From: Sitta carolinensis
Taxonomy: Eukaryota > Chordata > Aves > Passeriformes > Sittidae
Direction of reading: 5' to 3'
Assembly (NCBI GenBank): GCA_032173965.1
Contig: JAVUNC010000006.1
Span: forward strand, 38,907,870-38,971,869
DNA: 64,000 nucleotides
The notes under the pieces are model-generated. The model did no database searches, was not told where the DNA came from, and saw only the letters and a list, made by a program, of their open reading frames with translations. Shown here in pieces: positions 48,728 through 61,729 of this stretch; the first letter of the stretch is position 1; each line of letters starts with the position of its first letter. Position numbers and translations under genes: made by a program.

Positions 48728-51700
48728 TTATCAAGGTCCTGGAACATTTTACTACTCCAAATATTTTGCTGCTGTTGCCTACTTGGTTTTGTGCAGTGGA
48801 AACCAAATAAGCAAGGATACTGATCATGCCTTTTGACCTCATGCCACTTTAAAGAGATAAATCAGAATTTCCAGATGGGCCAGTCTGCTTTCCTTTAGGA
48901 TCACAGCTAATACGGCTAAAATGTTTCTATTCCATACCTCCCAGAAATAGTGTTTGGTCTTTCAACAGCCCAGGAAAAAGAGCATTATGGGAGGCAAAAG
49001 AGACTCCATTTTGTCCATTCCATGGCATTAGTTTCTCCCACACAAGGGCATGGAACATGTTCTCCCATGCTCAAAGAGAAAACTCTCTTTCTGTTCAAAT
49101 TGCATATATTCATCTTGGCTGTTTCTACCTGGCTGAAGCTTAACCAGTAACTGAGACCAAGTTTTCAATACTTTATAAGATAAAATTACAGCCTAAAATC
49201 TTCATAATTCTGCTAATAACTCCTCACTCTGCACAACTGAAAAGAATACAGTTCCTAATTCACTACAGATGTTGTTGGAATTTCTTCTCAAAAGCTCTCC
49301 ATCTCAAAACACAAAAATTCAGTTTTGACATGATACTGTGTTTTACTAGTCATTGATGAACTCTCTGGAAGAGAATTTGAATTTAGGAAATAGGGTAGTT
49401 TAACCATTCTTAAACTACTCATGTGGTTTAATAAACAGATAAGCCTACAACAATTTTTCTCCAGACCTGATTTTTGCTTTAGTCATCACTGAAAAAAAAA
49501 TAATCCCAAATGAATACACTTACAGCTCATTCTTTGCAGTTTCAAATCTCAAAAATTTTGTTTACCACAGTTGTAAATTTTGCTATATAGCAGAGAACTA
49601 GGGGGAGTCACAGTTCCCATTGCCAGCTACACTAAATACAGATGACTGAAGAAGGTAGCCAAACAATGGCTTAAATTACTCCAGACGAGCCTCAACGACC
49701 CCATAATAATCAGAATCCATTGACCCTATCTGAGCAAGAAGATACCAAAATATCTCTCGGGGAAGGGGCAAAAGTGACTCAACACAGAGAGCTTCAACAG
49801 ATTGAGAGACAGAGAGATCAGATAAAAGTCCAATAGAGCAGATGCTCTAAGAGGATTAGAGCAAGCGGATTAGAAGCCTCGAGAACACAAAGATCATCAG
49901 ACTCATGATTCCTCTTTAAACATAATCAGGAACAAGTATCCCAACTTCCCCTACCCACTAACAATGCTCCACGTCCTCATTTGCTCTCTCCCTCCTCTTC
50001 TGCTTCCCAATCTCCCTCTCAATCATTTTATGTTCCAGAGAGTTATTAACATCACGTGATGGACTTGCATGAAGTCAAGTAGAAGTTTCTAGAAATGTGG
50101 CAGGATCCTCTTAGGCCAGGAACAGCAGGAAGACTATGAAGCTGGCCAAGGACATAACGAAAACCTCAGGTCCTGATAAAAGCTGATCTTAGTTGGGTGA
50201 CAAGCAGGAATGACAGATACCAGGGAGACTGCAGGCCTTAAATGGATGAGGCCAAGAACATAACTGCTTTTCCAAACATTCTACTGTCCAAAAGTCCACT
50301 CTGCATGACAGTATCACCTGTGTGTTACTATACCTTCACCTTTCTTTCAAGTAATTTAGTTATGGCTGAAAAGCCTACCAGCATCCACTGAATAACCTTC
50401 ATCAACTTATACAATACTGCTCTTTACTCCCAACATTGGATCCATCCAGTTTGGACTGTACCGAAAACATCGATCCACAGGATTTTTCCAATTATCTTCT
50501 AACTGGGTTTACAGATCTAAGTGTTGGGAAAAGATCAGTATGTACCGAGGATCAGCACTAAGAAGCTATGAAATGTATCCACAAAGTATGAATGTTTGAC
50601 ATTTGCTTAACTTGTCAATATAAACCCACAGGCATCCAAAATCACACCATGAAATATCATACTATTCACTATGGAAAGCAAGAGTTTAAGTAAACAACTG
50701 TGCATATGCTATAGGGTGAAATAAACAATCTTTTCCAAACAATTATGAATCAACTCAAAGTTTGTATGTGATTCATGTGCTGTAAAAAATCTGACTTAAT
50801 CAAATAATTTGAAGCACTATATAACAATCGACCAAATTCCACTCAAAATAAACCATGTCACCATCAGTTTCACAGGGCCTACAAAAAACCCAAACAGTCT
50901 AAAAGCACTCATTGTTGAAATGAATCATGAAGTCAATCTACAGTGACTCCATGAATATAAATATGCACATGCATGACAAAGCATCTCTAGCTAATGTCAC
51001 AGGTGGCAAACCTCCTACATACTAAGCAATAGGCTCCAGAATGGGAGGTTTCCATCTTCTAGAGATCAATTGCATTTTGACACACTAAACTTAGCTCTGG
51101 GTATTGCCTCTGAACTCCTTATGACCTCTGCTTATGCTTTCCAAAGTGATCTGCAGTTCAGGTCACATAGAGTCTTCCTCGTGGCATATGCTTCAGACCA
51201 CTGTCTACTGACTTTTCTCCTAATTTTTGCTTTGTGTTTGTGAACAAATACAAGTAGATTTTTAATTCCATGTTCAGTAGAAGTCATAAATCACCACCCA
51301 CCCTTTCTTCTGTGGAGAATTTTGGTGCCAAATGATAAAAGTGGTAAAATACCCATCAGGAGGTTTCTGCAATCAGAAGGTTTGGCCCATGCCCATCCCT
51401 TATCAGAAGGAATTCAACTGTTTACCACAATGATTGAAAATACACGTGTCACCTCAGCTTTGCATGTGACCTTTGCTTTCTGACCTCTTCACAACAGCTC
51501 CTGATGTTTGGCCTTCCTCCACAGTACAAAGAATAATCAGGTACCATGTTTTTCACCAATCAGCCCAACCGGCTTGTTGGGTTTTCTTTTCAGTCCCAGC
51601 AACAGGGTTGTGTGGCTGCATGCCTGCAAACCCTGGCTAGCTTCTCCCTCCAATCCCTCATGCCAGCCTTCAGTGAATTTGCCATGACTGGCTGGGGGCA

Positions 51701-52735
51701 AGAGAAATCCTGCCATTACAGAGCCCTCAGCCAGACACATATTCTCTTCCAACACTGAGAAAGGAGAAGACCCAACCCCTGCCACTGGGGTACATGCGTC
51801 CCCCTCCCCAGGATGACCCAAGTTTCCTCACTATCCATGAACGCACATCAGAAACATCCATACAACACTGCAAGGGCTGGACAAAACAGCCCTACCACAA
51901 ATGAGAGGCTGACAACAGAGAAGATTCCTCTTCTCTAACTCTTACAACAACTGAATGGAAAGGATTCAAGTAGCCACTGCAGCCTTGTTCCAGTCTCTCA
52001 TTCTAATGAAAAAAGTTCAAAATAGGGAAATAAGGAGATACAGTGATAGCAAATCAACTAGAATCTGAGAGAGCAGTAGAACTAACTGGATGTAGTGAAA
52101 GTAAATTCAGTTGTTATGGAGGGATACAATACAGTTACCCTTAACTACCCAAGAATTTATTCCTTCCAATGCAAAAAATATAAGTTAGATGATCTTTCAT
52201 TAAGAATGAGATCTGTGTTAAAGCCAGACAGCAGAATTTTACAATGCAGGAATGCCATGATGCTCTCAACAAAAAACTACTATAGTCAATGTAAGCAAAT
52301 TTTCTGAAGATATGTGCTGCTAGGGCAGCTGATGAGGGACCAATTAGGGGAAAGTAAATGAGATCTACACAGCAAAAGGCCATTTCATTTTCAACTTAGA
52401 ACTCTGTAAACTGCTTTGCCAGTGTACCCAAACCCGACCCACTTTTTGAGCCTGTAATAATTAAGCTGTCCCCTACACCCCACAAGCTTCAACTTAAACT
52501 TCCCTATTAGTAGAACAGTTTATACACCTGAAACATTCACCAATTGCTGAACCACATAGTGACGTGTAAAACATTGTGAGTGTGAGTTTGCATTTAACAA
52601 ACTAACATTTGACCTGTGAAGGCCAGTACCTCAGAGATGAAGTAGTACATTATCTTACCCCAATCTCTGCTGATAATCTGCATTATATCCTGCAGTAATC
52701 TTTTCTTTTTCTGGATGCAGTGGGAAGTAAAATAA

Positions 52736-52740
<5 letters not shown>

Positions 52741-52779
<39 letters not shown>

Positions 52780-52800
52780 CAAAGGTAAAAAAAAAAATAA
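52741..52800 (+). repeat. A38 homopolymer with A-rich continuation
   Basis: A pure run of 38 A residues (52741-52778) is followed by GCAAAGGT, a further A11 and an A/G-rich tail to about 52830. AATAAA lies at 52731-52736, only four bases before the run. Opposite-strand frames rich in Phe here are artefacts. The layout resembles the end of a retrocopied polyadenylated transcript, but no recognisable gene body precedes it (52400-52730). Confidence 0.9.
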
Positions 52801-54587
52801 GAAAAAGAAAATTAAAAAAGAACAATGTATTTGAAAAAGGGATAAAAGGGATATCACTCCTGAACTTAATAAATGTAGAAGAGAGAATAAGACAGTAATT
52901 GGCAAACAAGAACACTGTCTCCGATGACCTGCCCTGAAGAAGGGGAAGTAAGGCTCCCTGAGACCCATCTGAACTCATCTGCTTTTAACCACTGTGAAAG
53001 GAGCTGTGCTGACAGACTCCCATCTGCTGGTAGATCAGATACTACAAAATACACATTAAAAAAACCCAGCACATTATTAGAAGGAAGTTACGTATGTGTA
53101 TCTATATACACGGATCTCATCTAAGGCTGGCAAGCATTCTAGGGATTCCCCAGGACATTCTCATCCATCCCCAGTACTATCAGTTTGCAGTTGTCAGATG
53201 GAGGGCTTATTTACAGCTGAAGGGAAGCACTTTGATTAACAGCTCTAAATAACTTAGTGAACTATAAACCATTCTCCTGAAGCAAGACCCCCAGAATCTA
53301 TCCTGAAAGCTAGTCCATAATAATAACTGAACTTTCCTACAATTTTTTTTTTCCTGTTCCATTACTCACAGGGGAGTGAAATGGTTGCAGCTTTATCACC
53401 CTATTGCTAGACTGTCCTTCTATAAACGGTTCTTATCTACAGTCTCTCCACCCTCAGTAGTTAAGTCTCTAAGTATCCTGCAGCCTTCATTCACATCAGT
53501 CAGGTTAATAAACCCCTTCCCAGTAAGCCCTAGTCTTGTTTGATAGCTCCCTCTGAGGCATGATGCACATATAAACTCCGAAGATTTTCCACAGAAAATC
53601 CTGATGGCAGATAGGCTTGCAGAGAGTGAAGGATTCTTTACTGCCCCGTTAAAGACAGAAATCTGTGGTTGCAATTTACTGAACAGTAAGACATGCAAGA
53701 AATAAAATTTGTCCAAACACATCAAACAGCAAATGACCCAATCTGGGTGCCTATCAAGGGAAAAAAATACTTCAGCTCATCAGCTGTCACAGCAGGACAG
53801 GAGTTATTCCTGATATAAAGCAACCAGACCCTAATAAAAAGAATATGCAGAGGGAACAGAAGACAGAGAAGGACATAATAAGCACATAGGGACAAGTACT
53901 CCTTTGGCATGGGCAAAGACAGATCTGTAACAGGTTGCAAATTACATAGTTATTGTGTATAAGAACAGTATCTTTCAAACCTCTGACAAAATCCCAACCA
54001 GATCCCATGATCTGTTATCACTCTGCTCCGCAGTTTGTACTGAACTGAAGCAGTAGAACTCAATCTATAGGGCACAGAACGGTAAAGCAGGAACTCAAGG
54101 CTCTTCCTGAAAATCAGCTGGAATATTCTGGCTAAGCCAATTCCTCTCCTCGTGCCTGGGTTTCACTGTACAGAGAGCAGGCTCACAACATTTTTATGAA
54201 GTATTTTCTATCACAGGAAAGTAAGTTTCTTATTCCTTAGAGAGTTAAAACATATCATATTTCCAGGTTTTCGTATCACATGAAGCGTTATTCAGCCTTT
54301 TTATTATCTAGTTCCTGAGCTGCAAAAGTAGAATAAATGCAGCAAACATTTGACCTGCCCCCCCTGTACAGGACAAAAAAATCCCAAGCCCTTGTTTTTA
54401 TGAAAATTCTCTCTTGATCAAAACTATCTAGAATCTTTCATGCAATTTTGTCATTGTATGGTAGGTTCACCTGGCAACAGTTAGAGAAAGCAGGAGCTGA
54501 GCTTTTTCACAAGCCATGTCTCGGCATGGTTGTGCTTTGGGGGAAGCACTGGAGGGGCCAGGCAGCTGAGAACAAACCTGGTCTTAT

Positions 54588-54600
54588 CCGGGAGGGGGCA
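54588..54600 (+). promoter_or_regulatory. Possible CTCF site (plus orientation)
   Basis: CCGGGAGGGGGCA matches 11 of 13 positions of the CTCF core, mismatching at the third and fifth positions where the factor has some tolerance. It sits in a locally G-rich stretch (54530-54605). Confidence 0.3.
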
Positions 54601-55386
54601 CTGGTAACACACAGTAGCCAAATCTTCAGGCTACCAAGCACCAAAATGACAGAAAACAAATATTAAATGAAAATAATAAAGTATATTGTCTGATGTTCTA
54701 GCAATTTGATGATTTGTAAAATTAAACACTGCATTCTCTTAAACTAACACGGGTAAGCCTTCTGCACTTTTGTAGAACCAAGAATATTTCCTAGCAACGG
54801 ATCTGTAAAAGCTACCAGGTACCAGTATTTGGCCAGCAGTGAATAGACAGAGCAGTTTACTAAATATAGATATCATGGCTGCTGCCCACAGAGGTGCTTA
54901 ACAAACTCTGTGCAGGTTCTCTGCACAGACACCAGCACACACTGATGCACAACTTTTCCATACAGCCTTCTGTTCCTATACCAATCAGCCTGGAGAAGAC
55001 ATCACTCTGAGTACTGAGACTCTTAAACGTGAAACATCAGAAAAGGAAATCTGGAAACAGCAAGTACATTCACTGAGGGACCAGGATGAGATTTCACCAT
55101 GTAGAGCAATGCATCTCAATGTGTTTTCACCAAATACACTGAGCCTCTGGATTTTTCTCTGGACTCCTGCCACGTTCCTCATCCCTTACAGCTATGGGCT
55201 GTGACAAAGCATAATAAGGCATGAAGCCCAGTGAACACCTACAAGTCAAAGTTCTAAGAGAAAATAGCAAACATGCCTGTTTACAAAAATGTATGTCCTA
55301 GAATTTGGGAATACAGACTTCTACCAGCCAGTTGTTAATCTTGGACACCTTGCTATGTTGAACTCTGTGGAACTTATCCTGTATCT

Positions 55387-55405
55387 CCTTTCTTTCTTTC
55401 TTTCC
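55387..55405. repeat. Short (CTTT)n microsatellite
   Basis: About four CTTT units followed by CCTT. A minor tract. Confidence 0.85.
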
Positions 55406-56100
55406 TTGATGTGTGAAGCCCCTCAGGCCTGAATAATTTTGTTGCCTCCACTGCAGACTGGAACATTTGGGTTTGGCCTGTATGCAAAAATGGCTCAGTC
55501 CAGTGTGGGTTGAGGGGTGTCAGATTTTACACTAGGCTAGGGGTGACTTAGAAGTGATCATCCAAGAAATTCAAGTTTAAACCATGTAAGCCCAGTGCCA
55601 GTTCTTCCAAGAGACTGCAACATCTCATTTCAAAGTACCTGACAAGGTCCCAAAAGCAAGGCTGCTGTAGAAGATAACAGGAGACTCATCAGTTGGCGCT
55701 GCTTTCAGCAGCTCTCAAACTTGGCCACAGAGGACTTGTTTCATCCCGAGCCTCTGACTCAGCCCCAGCAACCTCACTTGCCAAATCTTGCACTAAACAG
55801 CTCCAAGATTCTCTCCTCACTGCACAGGAGAATCCTACCCTTTAGAATAAATACAATTCCGCATAAACAGCCTGAGCTACCAACACTCAGAAAATTTTTT
55901 GGTTGTACTAGCAACAAGCATGCTGCCATTCAGGAGCTCAAATCTGGACATCCTGGCCAGTCATCCTGCTTGTCGGAGGTAGGGATGGCTTCTCCCTGCT
56001 CTGCCAGCCCACGGCCCAGAGAGGAGGGAAAGCAGATGACGGGCTCGTTACCTGCCGTCAGCCTCAGGCTTGCAACACAGGTGGGCAGTTTAGATTTCTT

Positions 56101-56113
56101 CCAGTAGAGGGCA
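56101..56113 (+). promoter_or_regulatory. Strong candidate CTCF binding site (plus orientation)
   Basis: CCAGTAGAGGGCA fits the CTCF core CCASYAGRKGGCR at all 13 positions. The flanking 56030-56100 is locally GC-rich with several CpG dinucleotides, unlike the AT-rich sequence after 56120. Known CTCF cores with AGAGGGCA are common in vertebrates. Occupancy in any tissue remains unknown. Confidence 0.55.
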
Positions 56114-57843
56114 ATACTAATACAGGAAAGAAAATAAACCACGGTATTTCTTGCACTAAAAGAAACAAGCAAAAGAATTAAATATCCTGATCTTGCAGCA
56201 CTGAATACAGAACAAAGCATTTGGATAGTACATATGTTCATTCCAGCAAAAATGCTTCTTCATGCCCCGTTTAGTGGAAGGTTGCCCTACACAAAATAAT
56301 CAGACGCTTCAGGTAAGATTTTTTACTCTTCTGATTAAAACAGACAAGACATTGTCTGTGTCGGTCACAGCAGAAATACAAACAAACCCTTTCTGTTGTT
56401 CATTAATAAAGAAACTCTTCCATTCCACACAACTTTAGTCTGCATATATGGTAAGGCGCAAAAGATCAATGCTTCATCATTCTCTCTAAACTAACCTGTT
56501 TGACACAGACCATTTCTTACAGACAAAGAGATAAAATGTACCAGCATCCAAATGTATTTGTAATGGAATTGTATCATGCTTGTTAGGACCTGAAATTAAC
56601 TTTCTATGAACAAAGCTAACACACATATACTCGTCACACGTTTCTAAAGTCTGTGACAGTACTATCCCAAATTATACTATAACATCCTTCCACAGTAAGT
56701 TTGAGAAATTAATTCCACATATTTTTTTAAAAATTTTTCCCTCTTAATAATAAAAATCTCTGCTTCTGTAACTTTTCCATCCCATGACTTCAAAACAATT
56801 TAAAAACATAAGTGAGTAACTCTACTTAAGCAAACATCCTTCCTTAGAGACAGGAAGTTGAGGTACATGACATGACAGTGGGTATCCCCCAGGTCAAAAC
56901 ATACCTGCAGTGGAACAAGATGAGAACCTTTTCTGTAGCTCCAGTCACGTATTTTAAACATTTACCCATAGTGCTAATCATGCTTAAAGGCACAAGATAA
57001 CTTTCTTTTTCCTCTGAAGTCATCTATTGTCCTCAGATGATGGAGATGACAGATGGAGAGAAACGGTTTTCCTATTCACAGTGTACTTGCTATTATGTTT
57101 ATTTGCTTATAAACAAGATATTTTCTACTCTTTCATTCCTTTTGTTTATTTTTCCTTTCAACTAAACAAAAAACCCAGGACTATCTTCCCAGATTTTTTA
57201 AAAAATTACATAATTTCCTCCATAAGTATTTGACAAACAAAGTCACACCATGACTGATTGCAATATTAAAAAATAGCATATTACACACAACTCAGAGCTA
57301 GCCAAGATTAATATACAGAAATCTGTACACAAAATGCTGTTAAAATCAGAAAGAAACACATCTTTTTCACCTAGGGAAATGAACTAGTGAATTTGCAGAT
57401 CTTGCCCCAAATTTCTATAGAGATATTTAGGTGCCCAGATTCCTTAGACCTCTTTGGGAGTCCCAACACGTGGTAGCAGTCAGACGACATTTCTTTGTGG
57501 ATATGAGGCTTACTTCTTCCTCTCCGTCCCTTATAGCCAGGCAGGGCCAATTCTACACAGCTCCTTCAGGAGCCTTCACTGAGGTGTGACTCTCTCAGTC
57601 TATCTGCTCTATGCAATGGTGACTTCTAAAAATTATGGCCCTGTTTATAGTCACAATTTTTTCTAGGACAGAAAACAGAAAATTATTTGGGCACAGGGTT
57701 AGGTAAGGTGCACCAGAAAGAGCACACGGTCACAACAAAGCCTATTGTACACAGAGACAGAGCTCCTCCCAGTCACAGAACAGTGACTGCCTAGTTACCA
57801 TCACTCCCTGCAACAAGACTGAAAATAAACAATTGCACCACCT

Positions 57844-57858
57844 GTTGCCATGGGTAAT
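57844..57858 (+). promoter_or_regulatory. RFX X-box-like motif
   Basis: GTTGCCATGGGTAAT matches the X-box GTNRCC-N3-RGYAAC at 11 of 12 constrained positions (final C is T). It is the best of the three X-box-like sequences in the window and lies in repeat-free DNA. Confidence 0.3.
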
Positions 57859-58105
57859 TTTAAAGTTATTATCACAAAAGCACAAAAACAAAGGATCCTA
57901 AATGGCTGGGAACAAGGAGGTCTGGATTGTGTCCCATGTCTCACAGCTACCCCAAAATGCTTGCCTTGATTTGTCACCTTGACTTCAACATCTCCCTTTC
58001 AGCATGAGGATTATGACATAACTTCCTTCCCTAGCAGTGACACTCAGACTTTGAATACTCTAACAGATTACTGCTGTCATAACATGGAAATATGACATAA
58101 CATTA

Positions 58106-58222
58106 AGGAAAGACTGGACATGGCACTCAGCACCATGGTCTAGTGGACAAGGTGCTGTTTGGTCATACATTGGACTTGATCTCAGAGGTCATTTCCAACT
58201 TAACTGAGTATGTGATTATGCA
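58106..58222 (+). mobile_element. CR1 3' terminal fragment (copy D)
   Basis: About 115 bp match the terminal part of a CR1 3' UTR in sense orientation: TGGACATGGCACTCAGCACC, ATGGTCTAGTGGACAAGGTG, then TTGGACTTGATCTCAGAGGTC, TTTCCAACTTAACTGAGTATGTGATTATG. The family's usual order is GGCACTYAGTGCCATGGTYTAG, TTGGACTCGATGATCT, RGAGGTCTTTTCCAACC, then ATTCTATGATT repeats. No ORF2 sequence precedes it, so it is a strongly 5'-truncated insertion. It belongs to a different 3' UTR type from copy A, which lacks the ATGGTCTAG motif. Confidence 0.85.
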
Positions 58223-59128
58223 ATCAGAGTACAGCAAGGACAGGATGTATAGCTATCACAGTCAGAAGAGACCATTACATCAGTTAGGCCACTTTCCTTT
58301 AAGGTTTGACAGAAAGATATTTCGGGGCATAGCGACATAAAATGCTGGAAATTTTTTTGACCACTAACACCCCTGAATCCTGCCACCCTGTACCTCTGAT
58401 CAACATTTTGACTCTAGAAGGCAACTAGAGCAGGGATTTAGTGATAGCATTGCTTGTTCAAATGTGACAGGTTGTTTACAAACAAAAGTACTTTCTTATT
58501 TAAATAAAGCATTTTCTTCCAACCACATAAAAGAGAACCAACCTGTAGCATCAGCATTTTCCCTGCCAGCAAAATAAAGTTCCCTACGTAAAACTCTAAA
58601 GATAGAATAATTGTGTTATCCTAGGAGAAGCTGTGAGACAACAGCACTCTGTGCACTGCTGAGGGAAGGCATGCCCTGGGCTGGAGAGAGAGGAACTGCT
58701 GTGTCCCCCTGACCCTCTCCAAGCTGACATGTTTGGTCACTGTCACAATTGGGATTATCCTCATTGTCATTCTCCTGCACCATTAAGCCGTTAATTGACA
58801 ATGAAGTAGCTTTAAGTCGGAAAAGAGGCTCAGTCTCAGATCTGGTAAACATCACACAGTGTATATATGGGGGAGCACCTATGTCACCCAAAAAAGCAAG
58901 CAACTTCTAAAGCTAAGTAAGGTAAATGCAGATGACAAGCAGTCAGGATGCTTCCTGCCTCCAGTTCTGCAAATGCATCTTGATTCAAATACAGAGTCCA
59001 TCGACCAACCCCATATAGGACATAAGCACCCTTCCTTCTCAGGGCAGGGATCCTAGAAATGAAGCAATCACCTACTGTGCCAGAGCTGCATCCCTACAAA
59101 GTCCAGACGCCCTGACAGTCCTGGAGCT

Positions 59129-59153
59129 AGCCCAGCCCAGCCCAGCCCAGCCC
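59129..59153. repeat. (CCCAG)n pentamer array
   Basis: Five units of AGCCC/CCCAG in a GC-rich island spanning roughly 59090-59280. The island carries chance Trp/Ala/Gly-rich frames on the minus strand and no recognisable product. Confidence 0.92.
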
Positions 59154-59390
59154 GCACACCTCAGCCAACACAGGCAGCACTCTCTCCAGCAGCCTGACCA
59201 CTGCGCAGCACCCCATGCCTGCTGCCGAGGGGCCAAGAACACCTTAGCCAAGGCAGCCCAAGCAACTTCCCATCCAGCACATCCCACCAGCAAAAGAGAC
59301 TTTACTCAAGACATCAGCTGCAGCAGGGAAATTTGAAGGCATTTCTATGAATAGCTCACATGATCATACTGGTCTTCTTTTCATTTAACC

Positions 59391-59402
59391 TTTTTTTTTT
59401 TT
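59391..59402. repeat. T12 homopolymer
   Basis: A run of 12 T residues following CATTTAACC. No structure attached. Confidence 0.9.
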
Positions 59403-61711
59403 CTGTTCTCTGTACAAGATATTTATGAGCCCATTAACATCTCCTAAACAAATGCTACCACGTTTTTAAGCCAAGCCAATTTCCAGTTCTCTCGTCTGCC
59501 TAAACACAGTGAGGCCCCTCTCTACATAACATAGGCATGTTCAATAGCCATTTTGAAACCTGCTCCAAACTTCATTGCTTCAAGACAGATCGTGCAATTT
59601 GTGTCCTACATGTGCAAAATCTAATGCCAAGACTGATTTAATGAGACTCACATTTTAGAAGGACAAATTCATAAATTACCAGGGCTACCTAATGCTAACA
59701 ATAAATATTAGCTAGAAAACAATGTTCTGAATTTCAAGTGTAGAATACTTCTAAAGTCATGGAGGTATCTCGTTCTGTGAGCTTCTTTGAGTTTGTATTA
59801 AAGAAACAACTATGTTTACACATACACACAGATATAAAAAGTTTAAGTGTTGGATATATTGCCTTAACTCTGGATGCTAAGGCAAAACAATATCTTGAAC
59901 TACTACAGAAAAGAGAACAAAGGACAGGTGTGCACAGCTAATAAAATACAGACCTTAAACAAATATTGTTGAAAGGCTCTTTGTGTAGCTTTTGTATTTT
60001 AGTGTTTCTCTTTAAATTGTCTATAAGGCCAAGAGGGACAAATGGCAGCGTATATTTAAAAAGCATGATTTATTTCCCTTTTAATTTTTAATTTCCCAAT
60101 AAAAGTGACAGTGTTACTGCTAGAAACTCACTTGCTCAGGGGCATTTTTGTAGTCTCCAGCTTTACATGAATTCTCCCTAGAGATCTCAAGTTCCCCTGA
60201 CTCTCATCTAGTAAACATCTGACTAAACTGCCTATTAGATAATAATGCCCTCCAGGCAAGAGGGGAAAACATAGCTCTGTTCCTCTGCAGCCTTCTCCCT
60301 CCACCCTCCCCAGTCCCCAACATTGCACAGACAATATTGCAACAGCCGCCTGTTTCAGGGGAAATGGTGATACAGGGTGAAGCCTATTTAAATGGGAATT
60401 GCTGTTTACTAATGTTCTAGGGTAGTGTTTTTTTCTTCCTCTCTGGCTAGCAAGGACAATCCAGACTGGGGTTAACCATTTAGTTCCTATAGTCCACCGG
60501 GTATTCTACAAACTGACAAATTCAAAGCCCTCCAAAAGGGGCTGGAGATGACACAGCAGGAGACAAATATCAAACATGCCCTGAAAACAAAGAAACTAGC
60601 GTTGCATTCCCAGCATTAAATGTTCTCTGGCAAACCCAGCCTCACACACACAAAGGATTCCTGCTGGCCTCTCATCTGCCAGGGCTTATGTATCAGCATA
60701 AGAACCCAGCAGGAAAGAGTCAGAAGGTCTCTCCCCATCTTTTACCCTCCTGCAAAAATAATAGTTCTCAATGGACTGCATATTTTCAAGAGGAGGGAAA
60801 ACCCCTGCAGAAGTGAGGACAACAGCAATGACTTTTCCGTAGCTCTGTAGCTGTGCATGGGGAATTTATCTACCAGCAATTCAAGCATTTGCACCCCAAA
60901 CCACACTTACCATCACCACTCCTGAGCAACCTGGTGTTGGGTGCCTTCCCTCCTTGTGCAGATAAGCACTTTCCTTCACATTCCTGAAGAGAACTGCTCC
61001 CCACCGAGAAGCCTCTAACAGAAAGCTTTAGAAGTCATGATTTTTTCTTCCTCTGCCCTACCTTGCTGGAAAGCATCCAGGATTTACAGTGCTGAGGATG
61101 AATTCTTCTCTCTAGAGTAACAGCAGGGAGGATAAAGGAGCAAGACCCACAAAAGTGAGCTCAGAATCTAGCCACTACCTTTCAGTGCCCTGGATCAGCC
61201 AGGGACACAAATGCTGCATGGAGAGTCACTTTGCTCAACAGAGAAAAGAGAGTATGCTTCATGCGTCAGGAGCATCTCTGGCTGGTAGTCTCCAAAACAA
61301 ACAGTACTGGGGATGAAAGAACCGTGACCTTTAGACTGCTCATGCAGTACACATTTGCCATAATCTTCCCAACGCACATTTCTACTAAGCCCCACAAAAA
61401 GAAAAGCATTTAAGACATGTCAAACTCAACAAAGCAATATGCATATGCATTACAGTGCAGCAGTTTGGAACTGAACTGTCAGTGAAACAGACTTACTGGA
61501 TCAGTCATTTTATATCTGATTTCAATTATTCTGCTATGCAAGGAGGTGAAGGTCACAGAACAATTTAGTGCTAGGGCTGCAGATCACTCCCAGGTGACTG
61601 AGAACTAAGCCCTCCTCCCCTCCAGCCCCAGCCTCTTCGGCCTATCAACCAAAGAACACAGGAGCCTCTTATCAGCAAATGACAGATGCAAGTGGGTCCC
61701 CAGGATGGGGT

Positions 61712-61729
61712 AAAAAAAAAAAAAAAAAA
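61712..61729. repeat. A18 homopolymer
   Basis: Eighteen A residues followed by GAGAAAAAGAGGG. The preceding 61570-61710 is C-rich and not recognisable as a retrocopy. Confidence 0.93.

Larger units (their letters stand above)
38921..52730. other. Long noncoding stretch, no gene seen
   Basis: About 14 kb without a recognisable repeat or gene. Contents noted are an A13 run at 41768-41780, a hairpin with T12 at 45750-45792, an A17 run at 48711 and a motif-dense stretch at 48480-48700 that might be regulatory. Frames up to 128 codons (47007-47393, plus) are unrecognised. The CCAGTAGAGAGGCAGCG at 48533 resembles a CTCF core with one extra base. Confidence 0.6.
52831..58105. other. Noncoding sequence with CTCF-like sites
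   Basis: Besides the two listed CTCF-like sites and the X-box-like motif, the stretch shows only chance frames (128 codons at 55721-56107, plus, crossing the GC-richer flank of the 56101 site). AT-rich from 56480 to 57330. Confidence 0.6.

Noticed and set aside
58120..58140. TCAGCACCATGG resembling an RE1 element
   Set aside because: It lies inside the CR1 3' end fragment and lacks the GGACAG half.
59072..59293. 73-codon Trp/Ala/Gly/Cys-rich minus frame
   Set aside because: Product of the GC-rich CCCAG-repeat island, low complexity.
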